Source of the DNA: Nocardioides piscis
GTDB taxonomy: Bacteria; Actinomycetota; Actinomycetes; Propionibacteriales; Nocardioidaceae
DNA: 64,000 bases
Assembly (NCBI RefSeq): GCF_011300215.1
Contig: NZ_CP049866.1
Coordinates: 372,001 to 436,000 of the forward strand
Direction of reading: 5' to 3'
Each line of letters begins with the position of its first letter. The first letter of the stretch is position 1. Under the pieces are notes generated by a model. The model saw only the letters and a list, made by a program, of their open reading frames with translations. It ran no database searches and was not told where the DNA came from. The position numbers were made by a program, and so were the translations under genes. Below, piece by piece: positions 17,326-25,745 of the stretch.

Positions 17326-18555
17326 CTAAAACTCCTCGTCGAGCCTGAGCACCGGGACCATGTCGCCGGCCTGGAGGGCGGTCGTGTCGGGGGGTACGAC
17401 GATGAGTGCATTGCTGTCGGCCAGGTCGCCGAGCAGGTGGGACCCGGGTCCGCCGACCGGGCTGACGAAGGCGCCTCCCCGGTCGGAGTCCCAGGCGGCG
17501 CGCACCATCTGCTGCTTGCCCGCCGGCGACGACAGCCCGTGGGTGAGGCGAGCCCGCGACAGGGGCCGGGAATAGGGCAGCTTGCCCATCATCCGGCGGA
17601 TCGCGGGGAGCACGAAGGTCTCGAAGGAGACGTAGGCCGAGACCGGGTTGCCCGGCAGGGTGAAGATCGGCGTCTGGTCCTCGCCCACGGTGCCGAAGCC
17701 CTGGGGCTTGCCGGGCTGCATCGCGACCCCGCCGAACCACACCGACCCCAGGGAGGACAGCGCCTCCTTGACCACGTCGAAGTCGCCCTCGCTGACCCCA
17801 CCGCTGGTGACCACGATGTCGGCGCGCACGAGCTGGTCGCTGAGTGCGTCGGTGAAGGTGCGGGGGTCGTCGGGGACGATCCCGACCCGATAGGCGATGG
17901 CACCAGCAGCCCGCGCGGCGGCGGCGAGGAGGAAGGAGTTGCCGTCGTAGATGGAGTCGGAGCCGAGCGGCGAACCAGGCTCGCGCAGCTCCGAGCCGGT
18001 CGAGATGACCACGACGCGCGGCCGCGGGCGGCAGCGGACGGTGGCCCGTCCGATCGCGGCCAGCAGACCGAGGTGGCGGGGGCCGAGGACCGTGCCGTGC
18101 TCGAGGAGCTGGTCGCCCTCCTTGACGTCGTCACCGGCGACCCTGATGTGCTGGTGCTGTCGAGGCGCGCGGGTGATCCGCACCTGGGCGACCCCCCGGT
18201 CGGTCCACTCGTAGGGCACCACCGCGTCACAGCCGGTGGGCACCCGGGCGCCCGTCATGATCTTGGCCGCGGTGCCCGGCGAGAGGGCCATCAGGCTGGG
18301 ACGCCCGGCGGCGATCTCCCCGACGACGGGCAGGTGGACCGGGTGGTCCTCGGAGGCGGACGCGACGTCGGCACAGGTCACCGCATAGCCGTCCATCCCG
18401 GAGTTGTCGAAGCCGGGCAGCGAGATGGAGGCGCTGACGTCCTCGGCCAGGGCGAGGCCGAGCGCGTCCATCAGGGGCTGGGGGAAGTCGGGCAACGGGG
18501 AGACCGTCGCCAGGATGCGCTCGACGAGGTCGGGGACGGGCAGCAGGTCAGGCAT
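17326..18555 (-). CDS. moeA: Molybdopterin molybdotransferase MoeA / gephyrin-like protein Glp
   Basis: This 409-residue protein has the four-domain MoeA architecture. VDPVHPLPVVGEIAAG-like domain II text is seen at AVVPYEWTDRGVAQV, and the metal/pterin core contains VVISTGSEL, GDSIYDGNSFLL-type sequence and VVTSGGVSEGDFD followed by LPGNPVSAYVSFETF. MoeA inserts molybdate into adenylated molybdopterin. In corynebacteria the copy linked to galU and rimJ (Glp) instead binds SepF and FtsZ at the septum; this gene sits in exactly that linkage, so either or both roles are possible. The ATG at 18555 overlaps the upstream stop by 8 bp; an ATG at 18594 is also open. Confidence 0.92.
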   Translation of the reverse strand: MPDLLPVPDLVERILATVSPLPDFPQPLMDALGLALAEDVSASISLPGFDNSGMDGYAVTCADVASASEDHPVHLPVVGEIAAGRPSLMALSPGTAAKIMTGARVPTGCDAVVPYEWTDRGVAQVRITRAPRQHQHIRVAGDDVKEGDQLLEHGTVLGPRHLGLLAAIGRATVRCRPRPRVVVISTGSELREPGSPLGSDSIYDGNSFLLAAAARAAGAIAYRVGIVPDDPRTFTDALSDQLVRADIVVTSGGVSEGDFDVVKEALSSLGSVWFGGVAMQPGKPQGFGTVGEDQTPIFTLPGNPVSAYVSFETFVLPAIRRMMGKLPYSRPLSRARLTHGLSSPAGKQQMVRAAWDSDRGGAFVSPVGGPGSHLLGDLADSNALIVVPPDTTALQAGDMVPVLRLDEEF

Positions 18556-19930
18556 CTGCCACCAGTTCGGTCGAAGGTGCGATCCGCTGCGCACTGGGGG
18601 CCTGGATCTTCACGTCACCGACGACGCTGACGCCCTTGCCGAAGGTGACGTCACCATCGACGACCAGCGACGAGGCCTTCCGCAGTGAGGGCGCGCCCTC
18701 GGGGAAGCGCTTGTCGAAGTCGCCGACCAGCTTGTAGAAGCTGCCGTCGAGGTCGATGAAGGGCACCTCGTCGCAGGCCTGGTCGAGCACGAAGTCCTGG
18801 CCGAGGTCATAGACGTCGGAGCGCAGGACGAGCAGGTCGTTGGTCGTCTTCACCGGCACGAAGCGGTCACGCCCGACCTCGATGGTGCGCGACCCCTCGA
18901 AGACCTCGATGGCGGCACCCATCGCGGTCTCGACCTGGATCACCTCGGGCGTGGACGGGTCGGCCGGGTCGAGGTGCTTGACGTTGCGGATCAGTGGCAG
19001 CCCGAGGATGCCGCCGCGGGCGTCCAGCGCCTCGGCCATCGCGTCCAGGTCGAACCACAAGTTGTTGGTCGAGGTGAAGCGGTGGCGGTCGAGGTCGGCC
19101 AGCGCCTGCTTGTCGGCGTCGAGGGTCTGCGCCGACTCCCTCAGCACGATCCGGCCGTCCTCCTTGCGCCGCGCGAAGTGGCCGCCCTTGCGGTCCGAGG
19201 GCGTCCGACGGACCGCCTCGATCGCGAACGGCGCGCCCGTGCCCGCGAACCAGCCGGCCACCCGCGCGTCCGGAACCGCACCGAGGTTGTCGGAGTTGGA
19301 GACGAACACCCGGCGGTAGCCCGCCTCGCGCAGCTGCTCGAGCAGGCCGCTGCCCCGCAGCGCGGTGTAGATGTCACCGTGGCCGGGCGGGCACCACTCG
19401 AGGTCGGGGTTCTTGGGATACGACGCCGGCATCAGGTCCTTGGCGAGCAGCTTGGGAACCTTGTTCTGCAGGAACTCCAGCGGCAGGCCCGCGACGGGCA
19501 GGTCCTCGTAGCGCGCCACGGCGGCCATCGTGTCGGCCGAGGTGCGGAACGAGTTCATGAAGATCAGCGGGAGCGGGGCGGCGTACTCGCTGCGGAGGTG
19601 GAGCACCTGACGGGCGATGATGTCGAGGAAGCTCAGCCCACGTCGGACACACAGGAGCGACTTCGCACGGTCCATGCCCATCGACGTGCCGAGGCCGCCG
19701 TTGAGCTTGATCACGGCGGTGGTGCGGATCGCCTCGGCGGCGTCCTCGTCGCTCACCTCGACGTCGGCCAGCGACTCCATGTCGAGGGGGTCGATCGTCG
19801 ACTCGGGGATCATCCCGGTCTCGCCGTGCTCCAACAACCGGTAGTAGTGCGCGAAGGTGTCGATGGCGATTGGATCGACGCCCGATTCCTGCATCTTGGT
19901 GCGTGCGAGCTCAAGCCCTTTGCTACCCAT
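18548..19930 (-). CDS. galU: UTP-glucose-1-phosphate uridylyltransferase, UDPGP family
   Basis: The 460-residue enzyme makes UDP-glucose. It is of the eukaryote-like UDPGP family, not the short bacterial GalU type: KLNGGLGTSMGMDRAKSLL (nucleotide-binding loop, near residue 75), WCPPGHGD, VFVSNSDNLGA and a C-terminal left-handed beta-helix-like end (GDVTFGKGVSVVGDV). The start ATG at 19930 is chosen because upstream frame overlaps the divergent gene. It heads the operon galU-moeA-moaC-mog-rimJ. UDP-glucose feeds glycogen, trehalose and wall polymers. The symbol galU reflects activity rather than family. Confidence 0.92.
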   Translation of the reverse strand: MGSKGLELARTKMQESGVDPIAIDTFAHYYRLLEHGETGMIPESTIDPLDMESLADVEVSDEDAAEAIRTTAVIKLNGGLGTSMGMDRAKSLLCVRRGLSFLDIIARQVLHLRSEYAAPLPLIFMNSFRTSADTMAAVARYEDLPVAGLPLEFLQNKVPKLLAKDLMPASYPKNPDLEWCPPGHGDIYTALRGSGLLEQLREAGYRRVFVSNSDNLGAVPDARVAGWFAGTGAPFAIEAVRRTPSDRKGGHFARRKEDGRIVLRESAQTLDADKQALADLDRHRFTSTNNLWFDLDAMAEALDARGGILGLPLIRNVKHLDPADPSTPEVIQVETAMGAAIEVFEGSRTIEVGRDRFVPVKTTNDLLVLRSDVYDLGQDFVLDQACDEVPFIDLDGSFYKLVGDFDKRFPEGAPSLRKASSLVVDGDVTFGKGVSVVGDVKIQAPSAQRIAPSTELVADA

Positions 19931-19940
19931 GCTCCGATCG

Positions 19941-19946
19941 TAGGCT
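19941..19946 (+). promoter_or_regulatory. -10 box TAGGCT of a leaderless promoter
   Basis: TAGGCT ends 6 nt before the GTG at 19953 in the 22-bp divergent gap with galU. There is no Shine-Dalgarno, which supports that GTG as the true start. Confidence 0.6.
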
Positions 19947-19952
19947 GATGCC

Positions 19953-20534
19953 GTGAACCCGCGAGTCCAGCCCCCTGCGCTGCCGGCGAAGCAGGCGCTG
20001 CGCGACCAGGTCCTGGCTGCCCGCCGGCGCCGCCCGCTGATCGAGTCGGTGGCTGTCGCGGAGGCCATCGCGGACCACGTGCTGGCCTGGGATGCCGTAC
20101 GCCGAGGAGCAGTCGTCGCCGCCTACGTCTCGGTCGGCCGCGAGCCCGGTACGGGACGGCTGCTGGAGCTGCTCGTCGCGGCCGGAAAGCGGGTCCTGCT
20201 CCCCGTCCTGTGCCCCGACAACGACCTCGACTGGGTCGCCTTCACCGGAGAGCTCGCCCCCGCCAGCCGCGGCCTGCTCGAGCCGGTCGGACCACGCCTG
20301 GGCCCGGACGCCATCGCGCAGGCCGACGTGGTGATCGTGCCGGGGCTGGCGGCATCGACGGCCGGCGACCGCCTCGGTCGTGGTGGCGGGTCCTATGACC
20401 GCGCACTCGCGCGGGTGCCGGCCGGTGTGCCCATCGCCGTCGTGCTGCACGAGGACGAGGCCGGGCGCGACGTGCCCACCCAGGACCACGACCGTCGTGT
20501 CACGCACACGGTGACGCCAGCCGGGATCAGCTGA
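19953..20534 (+). CDS. 5-formyltetrahydrofolate cyclo-ligase
   Basis: This enzyme converts 5-formyl-THF to 5,10-methenyl-THF with ATP, returning folate to the active pool. The 193-residue protein has the family marks: QALRDQVLAARRRRP, VAAYVSVGREPGTGRLLELL, and the ATP/substrate loop VVPGLAASTAGDRLGRGGGSYDR near residue 135. The GTG start appears leaderless. Its stop overlaps the convergent AIM24 gene by 8 bp. The linkage with galU on one side and fmdB/mscL further on is common in actinobacteria. Confidence 0.94.
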   Translation: MNPRVQPPALPAKQALRDQVLAARRRRPLIESVAVAEAIADHVLAWDAVRRGAVVAAYVSVGREPGTGRLLELLVAAGKRVLLPVLCPDNDLDWVAFTGELAPASRGLLEPVGPRLGPDAIAQADVVIVPGLAASTAGDRLGRGGGSYDRALARVPAGVPIAVVLHEDEAGRDVPTQDHDRRVTHTVTPAGIS

Positions 20535-21243
20535 GCAGATCGCCGATCAGGCCGCCCGGCCCGCCGGACTTGCCGCCGCCGTTGGCCGTGGGCGGCACCC
20601 ACTCGAAGGGCTGGACGACGACGAACCCGGGTCCGTGGAAGGAATACTGGAACGCCTCGCCGGACCCGCCGCGCAGCATCGACTTCATGTTCATGCTCGA
20701 CACCACGGTGGGCACCAGGGACGAGGACCACGCGACAGCCGCCTGGACGTCGACGAACGTCGGCTGCTGCGAGCAGTCGAGGACGACCGGCTGCCCGACG
20801 GTGCACAGGGCGACGGTGCCGGCGCCGCGCACGGTGGTGTTGAACAGGCCACCGGCCATCATGCCGGCCCCCCGGACCCGGTTGATGTCCCACTCCATCG
20901 TCGCGTCGAAGGCGAGGAGGTTGCGGCCGTTGACCGAGATCCCGTCCCCCTCGAGCGTGATCAGGTGGACGTGCCCGGCCTCCTGGGCGAAGAAGACCTC
21001 GCCCTGGCCGGACACCCGCATCAGCGGGATGTCCTCGCTGGTGACGACCTTCTTGAGCAGCTTGGCCATCGACCCGGACTTCTCGTGGTCGAAGCGGACC
21101 TGGCCCTGGAAGGCCACCATCGCGCCCTTGACCGCGAGCACGTCGGGGCCGAGCGAGACCCGGAGCATCCGGCTGTTCTGGAGGGCGAACCGCTGCCCGT
21201 CGGCGATCTCGAGGTTCTCGGGGGTGAACAGCTCACTCTTCAT
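20527..21243 (-). CDS. AIM24 family protein (TIGR00266-like)
   Basis: The 238-residue protein consists almost wholly of the AIM24 beta fold, with the repeating pattern VSGQGEVFFAQEAGHVHLITLEGDGISVNG and FNTTVRGAGTVALCTVGQPVVLD. The C terminus is Gly/Pro-rich. AIM24 family members are widespread but biochemically undefined in bacteria; the yeast homologue is mitochondrial. It has no signal peptide or membrane segment. It follows the penicillin-acylase gene by 16 bp on the same strand, so the two may be co-transcribed. Confidence 0.88.
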   Translation of the reverse strand: MKSELFTPENLEIADGQRFALQNSRMLRVSLGPDVLAVKGAMVAFQGQVRFDHEKSGSMAKLLKKVVTSEDIPLMRVSGQGEVFFAQEAGHVHLITLEGDGISVNGRNLLAFDATMEWDINRVRGAGMMAGGLFNTTVRGAGTVALCTVGQPVVLDCSQQPTFVDVQAAVAWSSSLVPTVVSSMNMKSMLRGGSGEAFQYSFHGPGFVVVQPFEWVPPTANGGGKSGGPGGLIGDLLS

Positions 21244-21259
21244 GGCGCCAACCTAGCGA

Positions 21260-23893
21260 CTAGTCGTCCTCGGCAGGAACGAGGACGAGGGTGTTCTCAC
21301 CTGCCTCGACGACGGCGTCGCGGGAGAAGGCCCAGGGCAGGTATTCGCCGTTGACGAACAGCTCGGTCTGGTCGCCGTAGTGCGAGGACCCCGGATGTCC
21401 CGAGACCCCGGTGAGGTTGATGTAGCGCGAGTCGTCGAAGTCGGCCAGCGAGACCACCATCCGCATCGACGGCGCCGCCGTCACCTCGTAACCCTGCGCC
21501 GCGTCCCAGCTCGTCGCGTCCACGATGCTCGCGCCGCCGCCGACCTCGTGGCCGTTGCGGTTGAAGAGGCGTTCGATCGGGGCGATGCCCGACTCGCCCA
21601 GCGTCGCGTGGCGCAGGTCGAGGTGGTGGAGGTGCCCCCAGGACCACTCCTGTGGATCGAGCGCCTGCCGGGTGGTCAGCTCGTCGCGGGCGTCGAGCAT
21701 CGCCTGTCGCAGGATGTCGTCGCGGGACTCGACCACGTCCTCGGTCGCCTCGTCGTCCCACCACGGCCCGACCGGGTCGTCCAGCAGGTCGGTCACCACG
21801 GCGAACCACCTGTCACCGCCGTCGGGCCAGATGCCCTCGCGCAGCTCGTCGTGGAAGGTCAGGCGCAGCAGGTTGCTCCACACGGCGTTGTAGTAGGCAG
21901 CGGCCGGGCTGTCCGCAGGCTGCGTGAAGTCCCAGTCGGCCAGGAGCTCCTGTCCGTCGCGGTAGTACTGCGAGCCCAGCTCCTCGACGTCGAGGAGATA
22001 GGGCACCAGGGTCGGAGCCATCGGGTTGGCGGTGTCGAGCTGGACCCGGGTCATCTCCGCGATCGAGAGCTCACCCTCGCGCTCGAGCAGCTCGCTGATG
22101 CGCGTGGAGCGATAGCCACGGTCCCAGTCGTCGGTCAGCTGGTAGGGATAGTCGTCGCCGATGACGGCCTGGTTGGCCGTGACGATCACTCCCTCGTCCG
22201 GGTCGAGCACGTTGGGCAGTGCGTCGAACGGGATGTGGTCGCCGGTCCAGTCGTTGGCCGAGAGCCACCCCTCGGCCGGCATCCGGCCGTCGTTGCCGGA
22301 CTTGCGGATCGGCACGAGGCCCGGGGCCTGATAGCCGATGTGACCCTCGCGATCGGCATACACGAGGTTCTGCGCTGGTACGGCGAAGTCGCTCGCCGCC
22401 GCCCGGAACTCGTCCCAGTCGCCGGCCCGGTTGAGCGCCAGGATCGCGTCGGCCGTCGTCGAGGGCTCGAGCGCCGTCCACTGCAACGCCACTGCATAGC
22501 CGTTGCCGCGTTGTCCCGGCCGGTCGGTCGGGGCGTTGGCCCCGACGGTGCTGAGCTCCTGGCTGACGTCGCTGAGCAGCGGCCCGTGGGCGGTCTCGCG
22601 GATCCGCAGCTCGAAGGCGTCCCCGTCGCGCACCTCGATCGTCTCGGTGCGCTGCTCGAGGGGTCGGGGCTCGCCGTCCTGGATCCAGGTCCGGCCCTCG
22701 ATCCGCTCGAGGTAGAGGTCGGTCACGTCGGGTCCGAGGTTGGTGAAGCCCCAGGCGATGTCGGCGTTGTGGCCGATGATCACGCCCGGCACGCCGGCGA
22801 AGGTGAAGCCCGTGGTCTGCAGGGTGCAGTCGGGCGTGACCTCGCGACAGTGCAGCCCCATCTGGAGCCAGATGCCGGGCTGGCTCACGCCGAGGTGCGG
22901 GTCGTTGGCCAGCAGCGGCCGGCCGGTCGAGCTGTGCTCGCCGTCGACCACCCAGGAGTTGGAGCCGATCCCTGCGCCCCGCCCGAGCAGCTGCGGCAGC
23001 CGGCGCAGGCCCGCCTGCAGGTCGGCCAGGGCACGGACGGTCTCGTCGTTGAAGGCCGCTCGCCGCGGGTTGCGCGTCGAGTTGGCCGTCGCGTTCTGCT
23101 CGAACACCTCGTCGACGACCCCGCCGCCGTCCACGATCGGCGGGTGGGCCTCGGCGTCATAGGCGGGGTAGAGCTGGGCGATCTCCTCGGGGGTGTGGTC
23201 GAGCGTGGCCATCACCCGCGCGATCTCGTCGTCCATGTTGCCGCGCAGGTCCCAGGCCATCGCCTTGAGCCAGGCGAGCGAGTCGGCCGGCTCCCAGGGC
23301 TCCGGCTCGTAGTCGAGACCGGACAGGCCCAGGATGGTGTATTCGAGGGCGAGCTCGCTGGTGCTCCGGTCGGCGATGTAGGCATTGACGCCCTCGGCGT
23401 AGGCCGTCAGGGCGTCGCGGGTCTCGGCGTCGAGCAGGGCCCACTCCTGCTCAGCGACCCGCCGCCAACCCATCGTGCGGATGTATTTGTCGGTCTCGAG
23501 GCCGTCCTCGCCGAAGAGCTCCGCAAGCCGGCCCGAGGTCACGTGCCGGCGGACGTCCATCTCGAAGAACCGGTCCTGGGCGGCCACGAACCCTTGGGCG
23601 CGCAGCAGGTCGGCGTCGGTGTCGGCATAGATCTGGGCGATTCCGTGCTCGTCGCGAAGCACCTCGACCGACGCGTCCAGTCCAGCCAGCTCGAGCTCGC
23701 CATCGATGCCGGGAAGCGGTCGGCGTACGAACGCACCGGCGGCGAGCACCAGGAGCACGAGCAGGAGCGCCAACGCGGCCGCGACATAGGCCGACCAGCG
23801 CACGCCTCTGGGCGCTCGCCGGAACGCGTCTCGCACGTTGAAGTCATCGTTGCGGGACGGGGCTGGGCTGGCGGAGGCTCGCGACTCGGTCAT
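21260..23893 (-). CDS. Penicillin acylase family N-terminal nucleophile hydrolase
   Basis: The protein of about 877 residues begins with a membrane anchor (about residues 28-52) followed by an alpha chain, spacer and beta chain of the Ntn-hydrolase amidase family. The processing site is visible as G-SNSWVVDG: the serine encoded at 22961-22963 (residue 311 from the chosen ATG) would become the N-terminal nucleophile after autocleavage. Other family marks are FFEMDVRRH, the DPHLG motif after the nucleophile, and AWGFTNLGPDVTD. Members hydrolyse penicillins, acyl-homoserine lactones or other amides; the true substrate is unknown. A second ATG at 23905 is possible. Confidence 0.9.
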   Translation of the reverse strand: MTESRASASPAPSRNDDFNVRDAFRRAPRGVRWSAYVAAALALLLVLLVLAAGAFVRRPLPGIDGELELAGLDASVEVLRDEHGIAQIYADTDADLLRAQGFVAAQDRFFEMDVRRHVTSGRLAELFGEDGLETDKYIRTMGWRRVAEQEWALLDAETRDALTAYAEGVNAYIADRSTSELALEYTILGLSGLDYEPEPWEPADSLAWLKAMAWDLRGNMDDEIARVMATLDHTPEEIAQLYPAYDAEAHPPIVDGGGVVDEVFEQNATANSTRNPRRAAFNDETVRALADLQAGLRRLPQLLGRGAGIGSNSWVVDGEHSSTGRPLLANDPHLGVSQPGIWLQMGLHCREVTPDCTLQTTGFTFAGVPGVIIGHNADIAWGFTNLGPDVTDLYLERIEGRTWIQDGEPRPLEQRTETIEVRDGDAFELRIRETAHGPLLSDVSQELSTVGANAPTDRPGQRGNGYAVALQWTALEPSTTADAILALNRAGDWDEFRAAASDFAVPAQNLVYADREGHIGYQAPGLVPIRKSGNDGRMPAEGWLSANDWTGDHIPFDALPNVLDPDEGVIVTANQAVIGDDYPYQLTDDWDRGYRSTRISELLEREGELSIAEMTRVQLDTANPMAPTLVPYLLDVEELGSQYYRDGQELLADWDFTQPADSPAAAYYNAVWSNLLRLTFHDELREGIWPDGGDRWFAVVTDLLDDPVGPWWDDEATEDVVESRDDILRQAMLDARDELTTRQALDPQEWSWGHLHHLDLRHATLGESGIAPIERLFNRNGHEVGGGASIVDATSWDAAQGYEVTAAPSMRMVVSLADFDDSRYINLTGVSGHPGSSHYGDQTELFVNGEYLPWAFSRDAVVEAGENTLVLVPAEDD

Positions 23894-23999
23894 GTCGCGA
23901 TGCATTGTGCCGTATTCTTGGCAGTCGATCGGGTGGAGTGCCAGCGAGTCGCGGACCCACCTGCTCGACCTACGCCTCCCCAGCACGCAAGGTTTCCCG

Positions 24000-24338
24000 A
24001 TGCCGACCTACCAGTACGCCTGCACCGAGTGCAGTCACGCCTTCGAGCAGTTCCAGAGCTTCAGTGACGACTCGCTCACCGTGTGCCCCGAGTGCCAGGG
24101 CCGGCTGCGCAAGCTGTTCAACGCGGTCGGCGTCGTGTTCAAGGGGTCGGGGTTCTATCGCACCGACAGCCGCGCGTCGTCCTCGGCCAGCACCCCGTCC
24201 TCGGGCTCCGACTCGGGGTCCGCCGCGGCGTCGAAGTCGACCTCGTCGTCCGACTCCACGTCGACCTCCTCGTCCCCGGCGGCCGCCTCGAGCTCGTCGT
24301 CGGGCTCGTCGTCGTCCACAGGCGGTTCGTCCAGCTGA
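24000..24338 (+). CDS. FmdB family zinc-ribbon protein with a serine-rich tail
   Basis: The 112-residue protein starts MPTYQYACTECSHAFEQFQS and contains two CxxC knuckles (Cys8/Cys11 and Cys29/Cys32), the putative regulatory FmdB zinc ribbon. After residue 55 it is almost entirely Ser, Thr, Ala and Gly, a low-complexity tail common in actinobacterial members. Its function is unproven: the name comes from a methylotroph amide regulator. It is divergent from the penicillin-acylase gene and precedes the SAF-domain gene. Confidence 0.9.
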   Translation: MPTYQYACTECSHAFEQFQSFSDDSLTVCPECQGRLRKLFNAVGVVFKGSGFYRTDSRASSSASTPSSGSDSGSAAASKSTSSSDSTSTSSSPAAASSSSSGSSSSTGGSSS

Positions 24339-24387
24339 TCCACCCCCGGGCTGTGGAAGCCCGGGCGGCTCGGGGCCAGCGTCGACC

Positions 24388-24393
24388 TAGCGT
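24388..24393 (+). promoter_or_regulatory. -10 box TAGCGT of a leaderless promoter for the SAF gene
   Basis: TAGCGT is followed by 6 nt and the ATG at 24400. This supports a start well upstream of the later in-frame ATG at 24543 and therefore supports the frameshift interpretation. Confidence 0.6.
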
Positions 24394-24399
24394 CGCGCC

Positions 24400-25022
24400 A
24401 TGCCGTCCCTCACCTCGTCGCGCCTGGGCCTGCGGAGCGTACGACGCCGCGTGCTCGCCCACCGGCGGCCGCTCGCGGCGCTCCTCCTCGCCCTCTCGGT
24501 GCTGGTCGGGCTCCGCGCCACCGCTGGGCCGCCCCCTCCACAGTGCCCGTGCCCGTCGCCAGCCATGACCTCGCGAGCGGCGACCGCATCGGAGCCGACG
24601 ACGTCACGCTGCGCGAGTGGCCCGCAGACCTGGCCCCGTCGGGGATCCCCGGGTCCATCGCGGGGCGGACGCTCGCCGCTCCGGTGCGGGCCGGAGAACC
24701 GGTCACCAGCGTCCGGCTCGTCGGATCAGACCTGGCGCAGGCTCATCCTGGCCTGACGGTCTTGCCCGTGCGGCTGCCCGACCCCGCCGTCGTCGACCTG
24801 CTCGAGGTGGGTGACCGCGTCGACCTGAGTGCTGTCGACCCCGAGAGCGGCACCGCCCAGGAGCTGGCAGGCGGGGTGGTCGTCCTGGCCATCCCGCCTC
24901 CGTCGGTCGCCGAGTCCTCCCTGACCGGTCGGCTGGTGGTCCTGGGGATCTCGCCCGATCGCGCCGCAGACGTCGCCGCCGCAGCACTCACGCAGTTCCT
25001 CAGCGTGGCCTACGTCCGCTAG
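24400..25022 (+). CDS. SAF-domain protein (CpaB/RcpC-like), with a one-base frameshift
   Basis: From the ATG at 24400 the protein has a basic N terminus and a single membrane segment (PLAALLLALSVLVGL). The frame then fails in the C run 24532-24536. Adding one C joins it to PVPVASHDLASGDRIGADDVTLREWP, a classic SAF (antifreeze/CpaB-like) domain that runs to the stop at 25022, giving 207 residues. SAF proteins of this kind are linked to pilus assembly in other bacteria, but in actinobacteria a lone SAF protein beside fmdB and mscL has no known role. The intact sequence on both sides favours a sequencing deletion. Confidence 0.85.
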
Positions 25023-25083
25023 CGTGCTGGGTTGTCAGGACATCGATCGGCTCCGACTCTCGGGGCACCGAAAGGAAAACCAC

Positions 25084-25443
25084 ATGAGCGGATTCAAGAA
25101 CTTCATCCTGCGCGGCAACCTGATCGAGCTTGCCGTCGCCTTCATCATGGCGACCGCCTTCGCGGCCGTCGTCCTCGCGATGGTCGACGTGCTGATGGAC
25201 CTCATCGGCAAGGCCGGCGGCCAGCCCGACTTCTCCAACTGGGAACCCGCAGGCGTCTCCATCGGCGCCTTGCTGACGGCGCTCATCTCGTTCCTGATCC
25301 TGTCCGCTGTCGTCTACTTCTTCATCGTCAAGCCCTACACCGTTGCCAAGGAGAAGTACTTCCCCGGCGAGCAGGAGGGCACCCCCGCCGACGTCGCGCT
25401 GCTCGAAGAGATCCGCGACCTGCTCCAGGCCCGCAACGTCTGA
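25084..25443 (+). CDS. mscL: Large-conductance mechanosensitive channel
   Basis: This 119-residue channel has the MscL plan: cytoplasmic N-terminal helix MSGFKNFILRGNLIELAVAF, pore-lining TM1 with small residues (FIMATAFAAVVLAMV), a short periplasmic loop, TM2 (ALLTALISFLILSAVVYFFIV) and a C-terminal helix bundle (DVALLEEIRDLLQ). It opens under membrane tension to release solutes on osmotic downshift. The ATG at 25084 follows GAAAGGAAAA. A hairpin follows the stop. Confidence 0.95.
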   Translation: MSGFKNFILRGNLIELAVAFIMATAFAAVVLAMVDVLMDLIGKAGGQPDFSNWEPAGVSIGALLTALISFLILSAVVYFFIVKPYTVAKEKYFPGEQEGTPADVALLEEIRDLLQARNV

Positions 25444-25459
25444 GCTTCATCGCCGACGG

Positions 25460-25544
25460 CCACACCACCTGCGGGTGGTGTGGTCGGGTGGCGGCTGGTG
25501 CGGGCGCATGCGCGGGTGGGAGCGACAGCCCGCCCACACCACCC
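25460..25544. repeat. Inverted-repeat element after mscL, related to one at 48321
   Basis: CCACACCACC (25460-25469) and GGTGGTGTGG (25474-25483) form a perfect 10-bp hairpin with loop TGCG. A third copy, CCCACACCACCC at 25533-25544, can pair with the same GGTGGTGTGG arm in an alternative long-loop fold. It lies between the convergent mscL and the 25560 gene and probably terminates both. The core GCGGGTGGTG recurs at 48321-48404. Confidence 0.7.
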
Positions 25545-25559
25545 GCGTGTGAACCCGCG

Positions 25560-25745
25560 TCAGCCGTGGTGGGGCGGGACCTGGTCGCGATACCAGTCGT
25601 CGCCCTTGCCGTCGCTCTTCACGGAGTCGGCCGGCCGGTCGTCGCTCGTCTCCTCGGGCAGCACGTCGCCGAAGACCGCGGCGAGCCGCTGGCGACGTTC
25701 CCAGTCCGACTCGGGCTGGGGGTCGAGTTCGGGCGAACCGCTCAC
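25560..25745 (-). CDS. Small acidic protein coupled to LCP gene
   Basis: This 61-residue protein starts at a GTG that overlaps the stop of the LCP gene (GTGA), so it is translationally coupled to it. It is hydrophilic and acidic, with Trp15 and a C-terminal WYRDQVPPHHG. It has no signal, Cys or membrane segment. I do not recognise a family. Similar short proteins follow cell-wall genes in related actinobacteria, and the tight coupling suggests a role in the same process. Confidence 0.7.
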   Translation of the reverse strand: MSGSPELDPQPESDWERRQRLAAVFGDVLPEETSDDRPADSVKSDGKGDDWYRDQVPPHHG

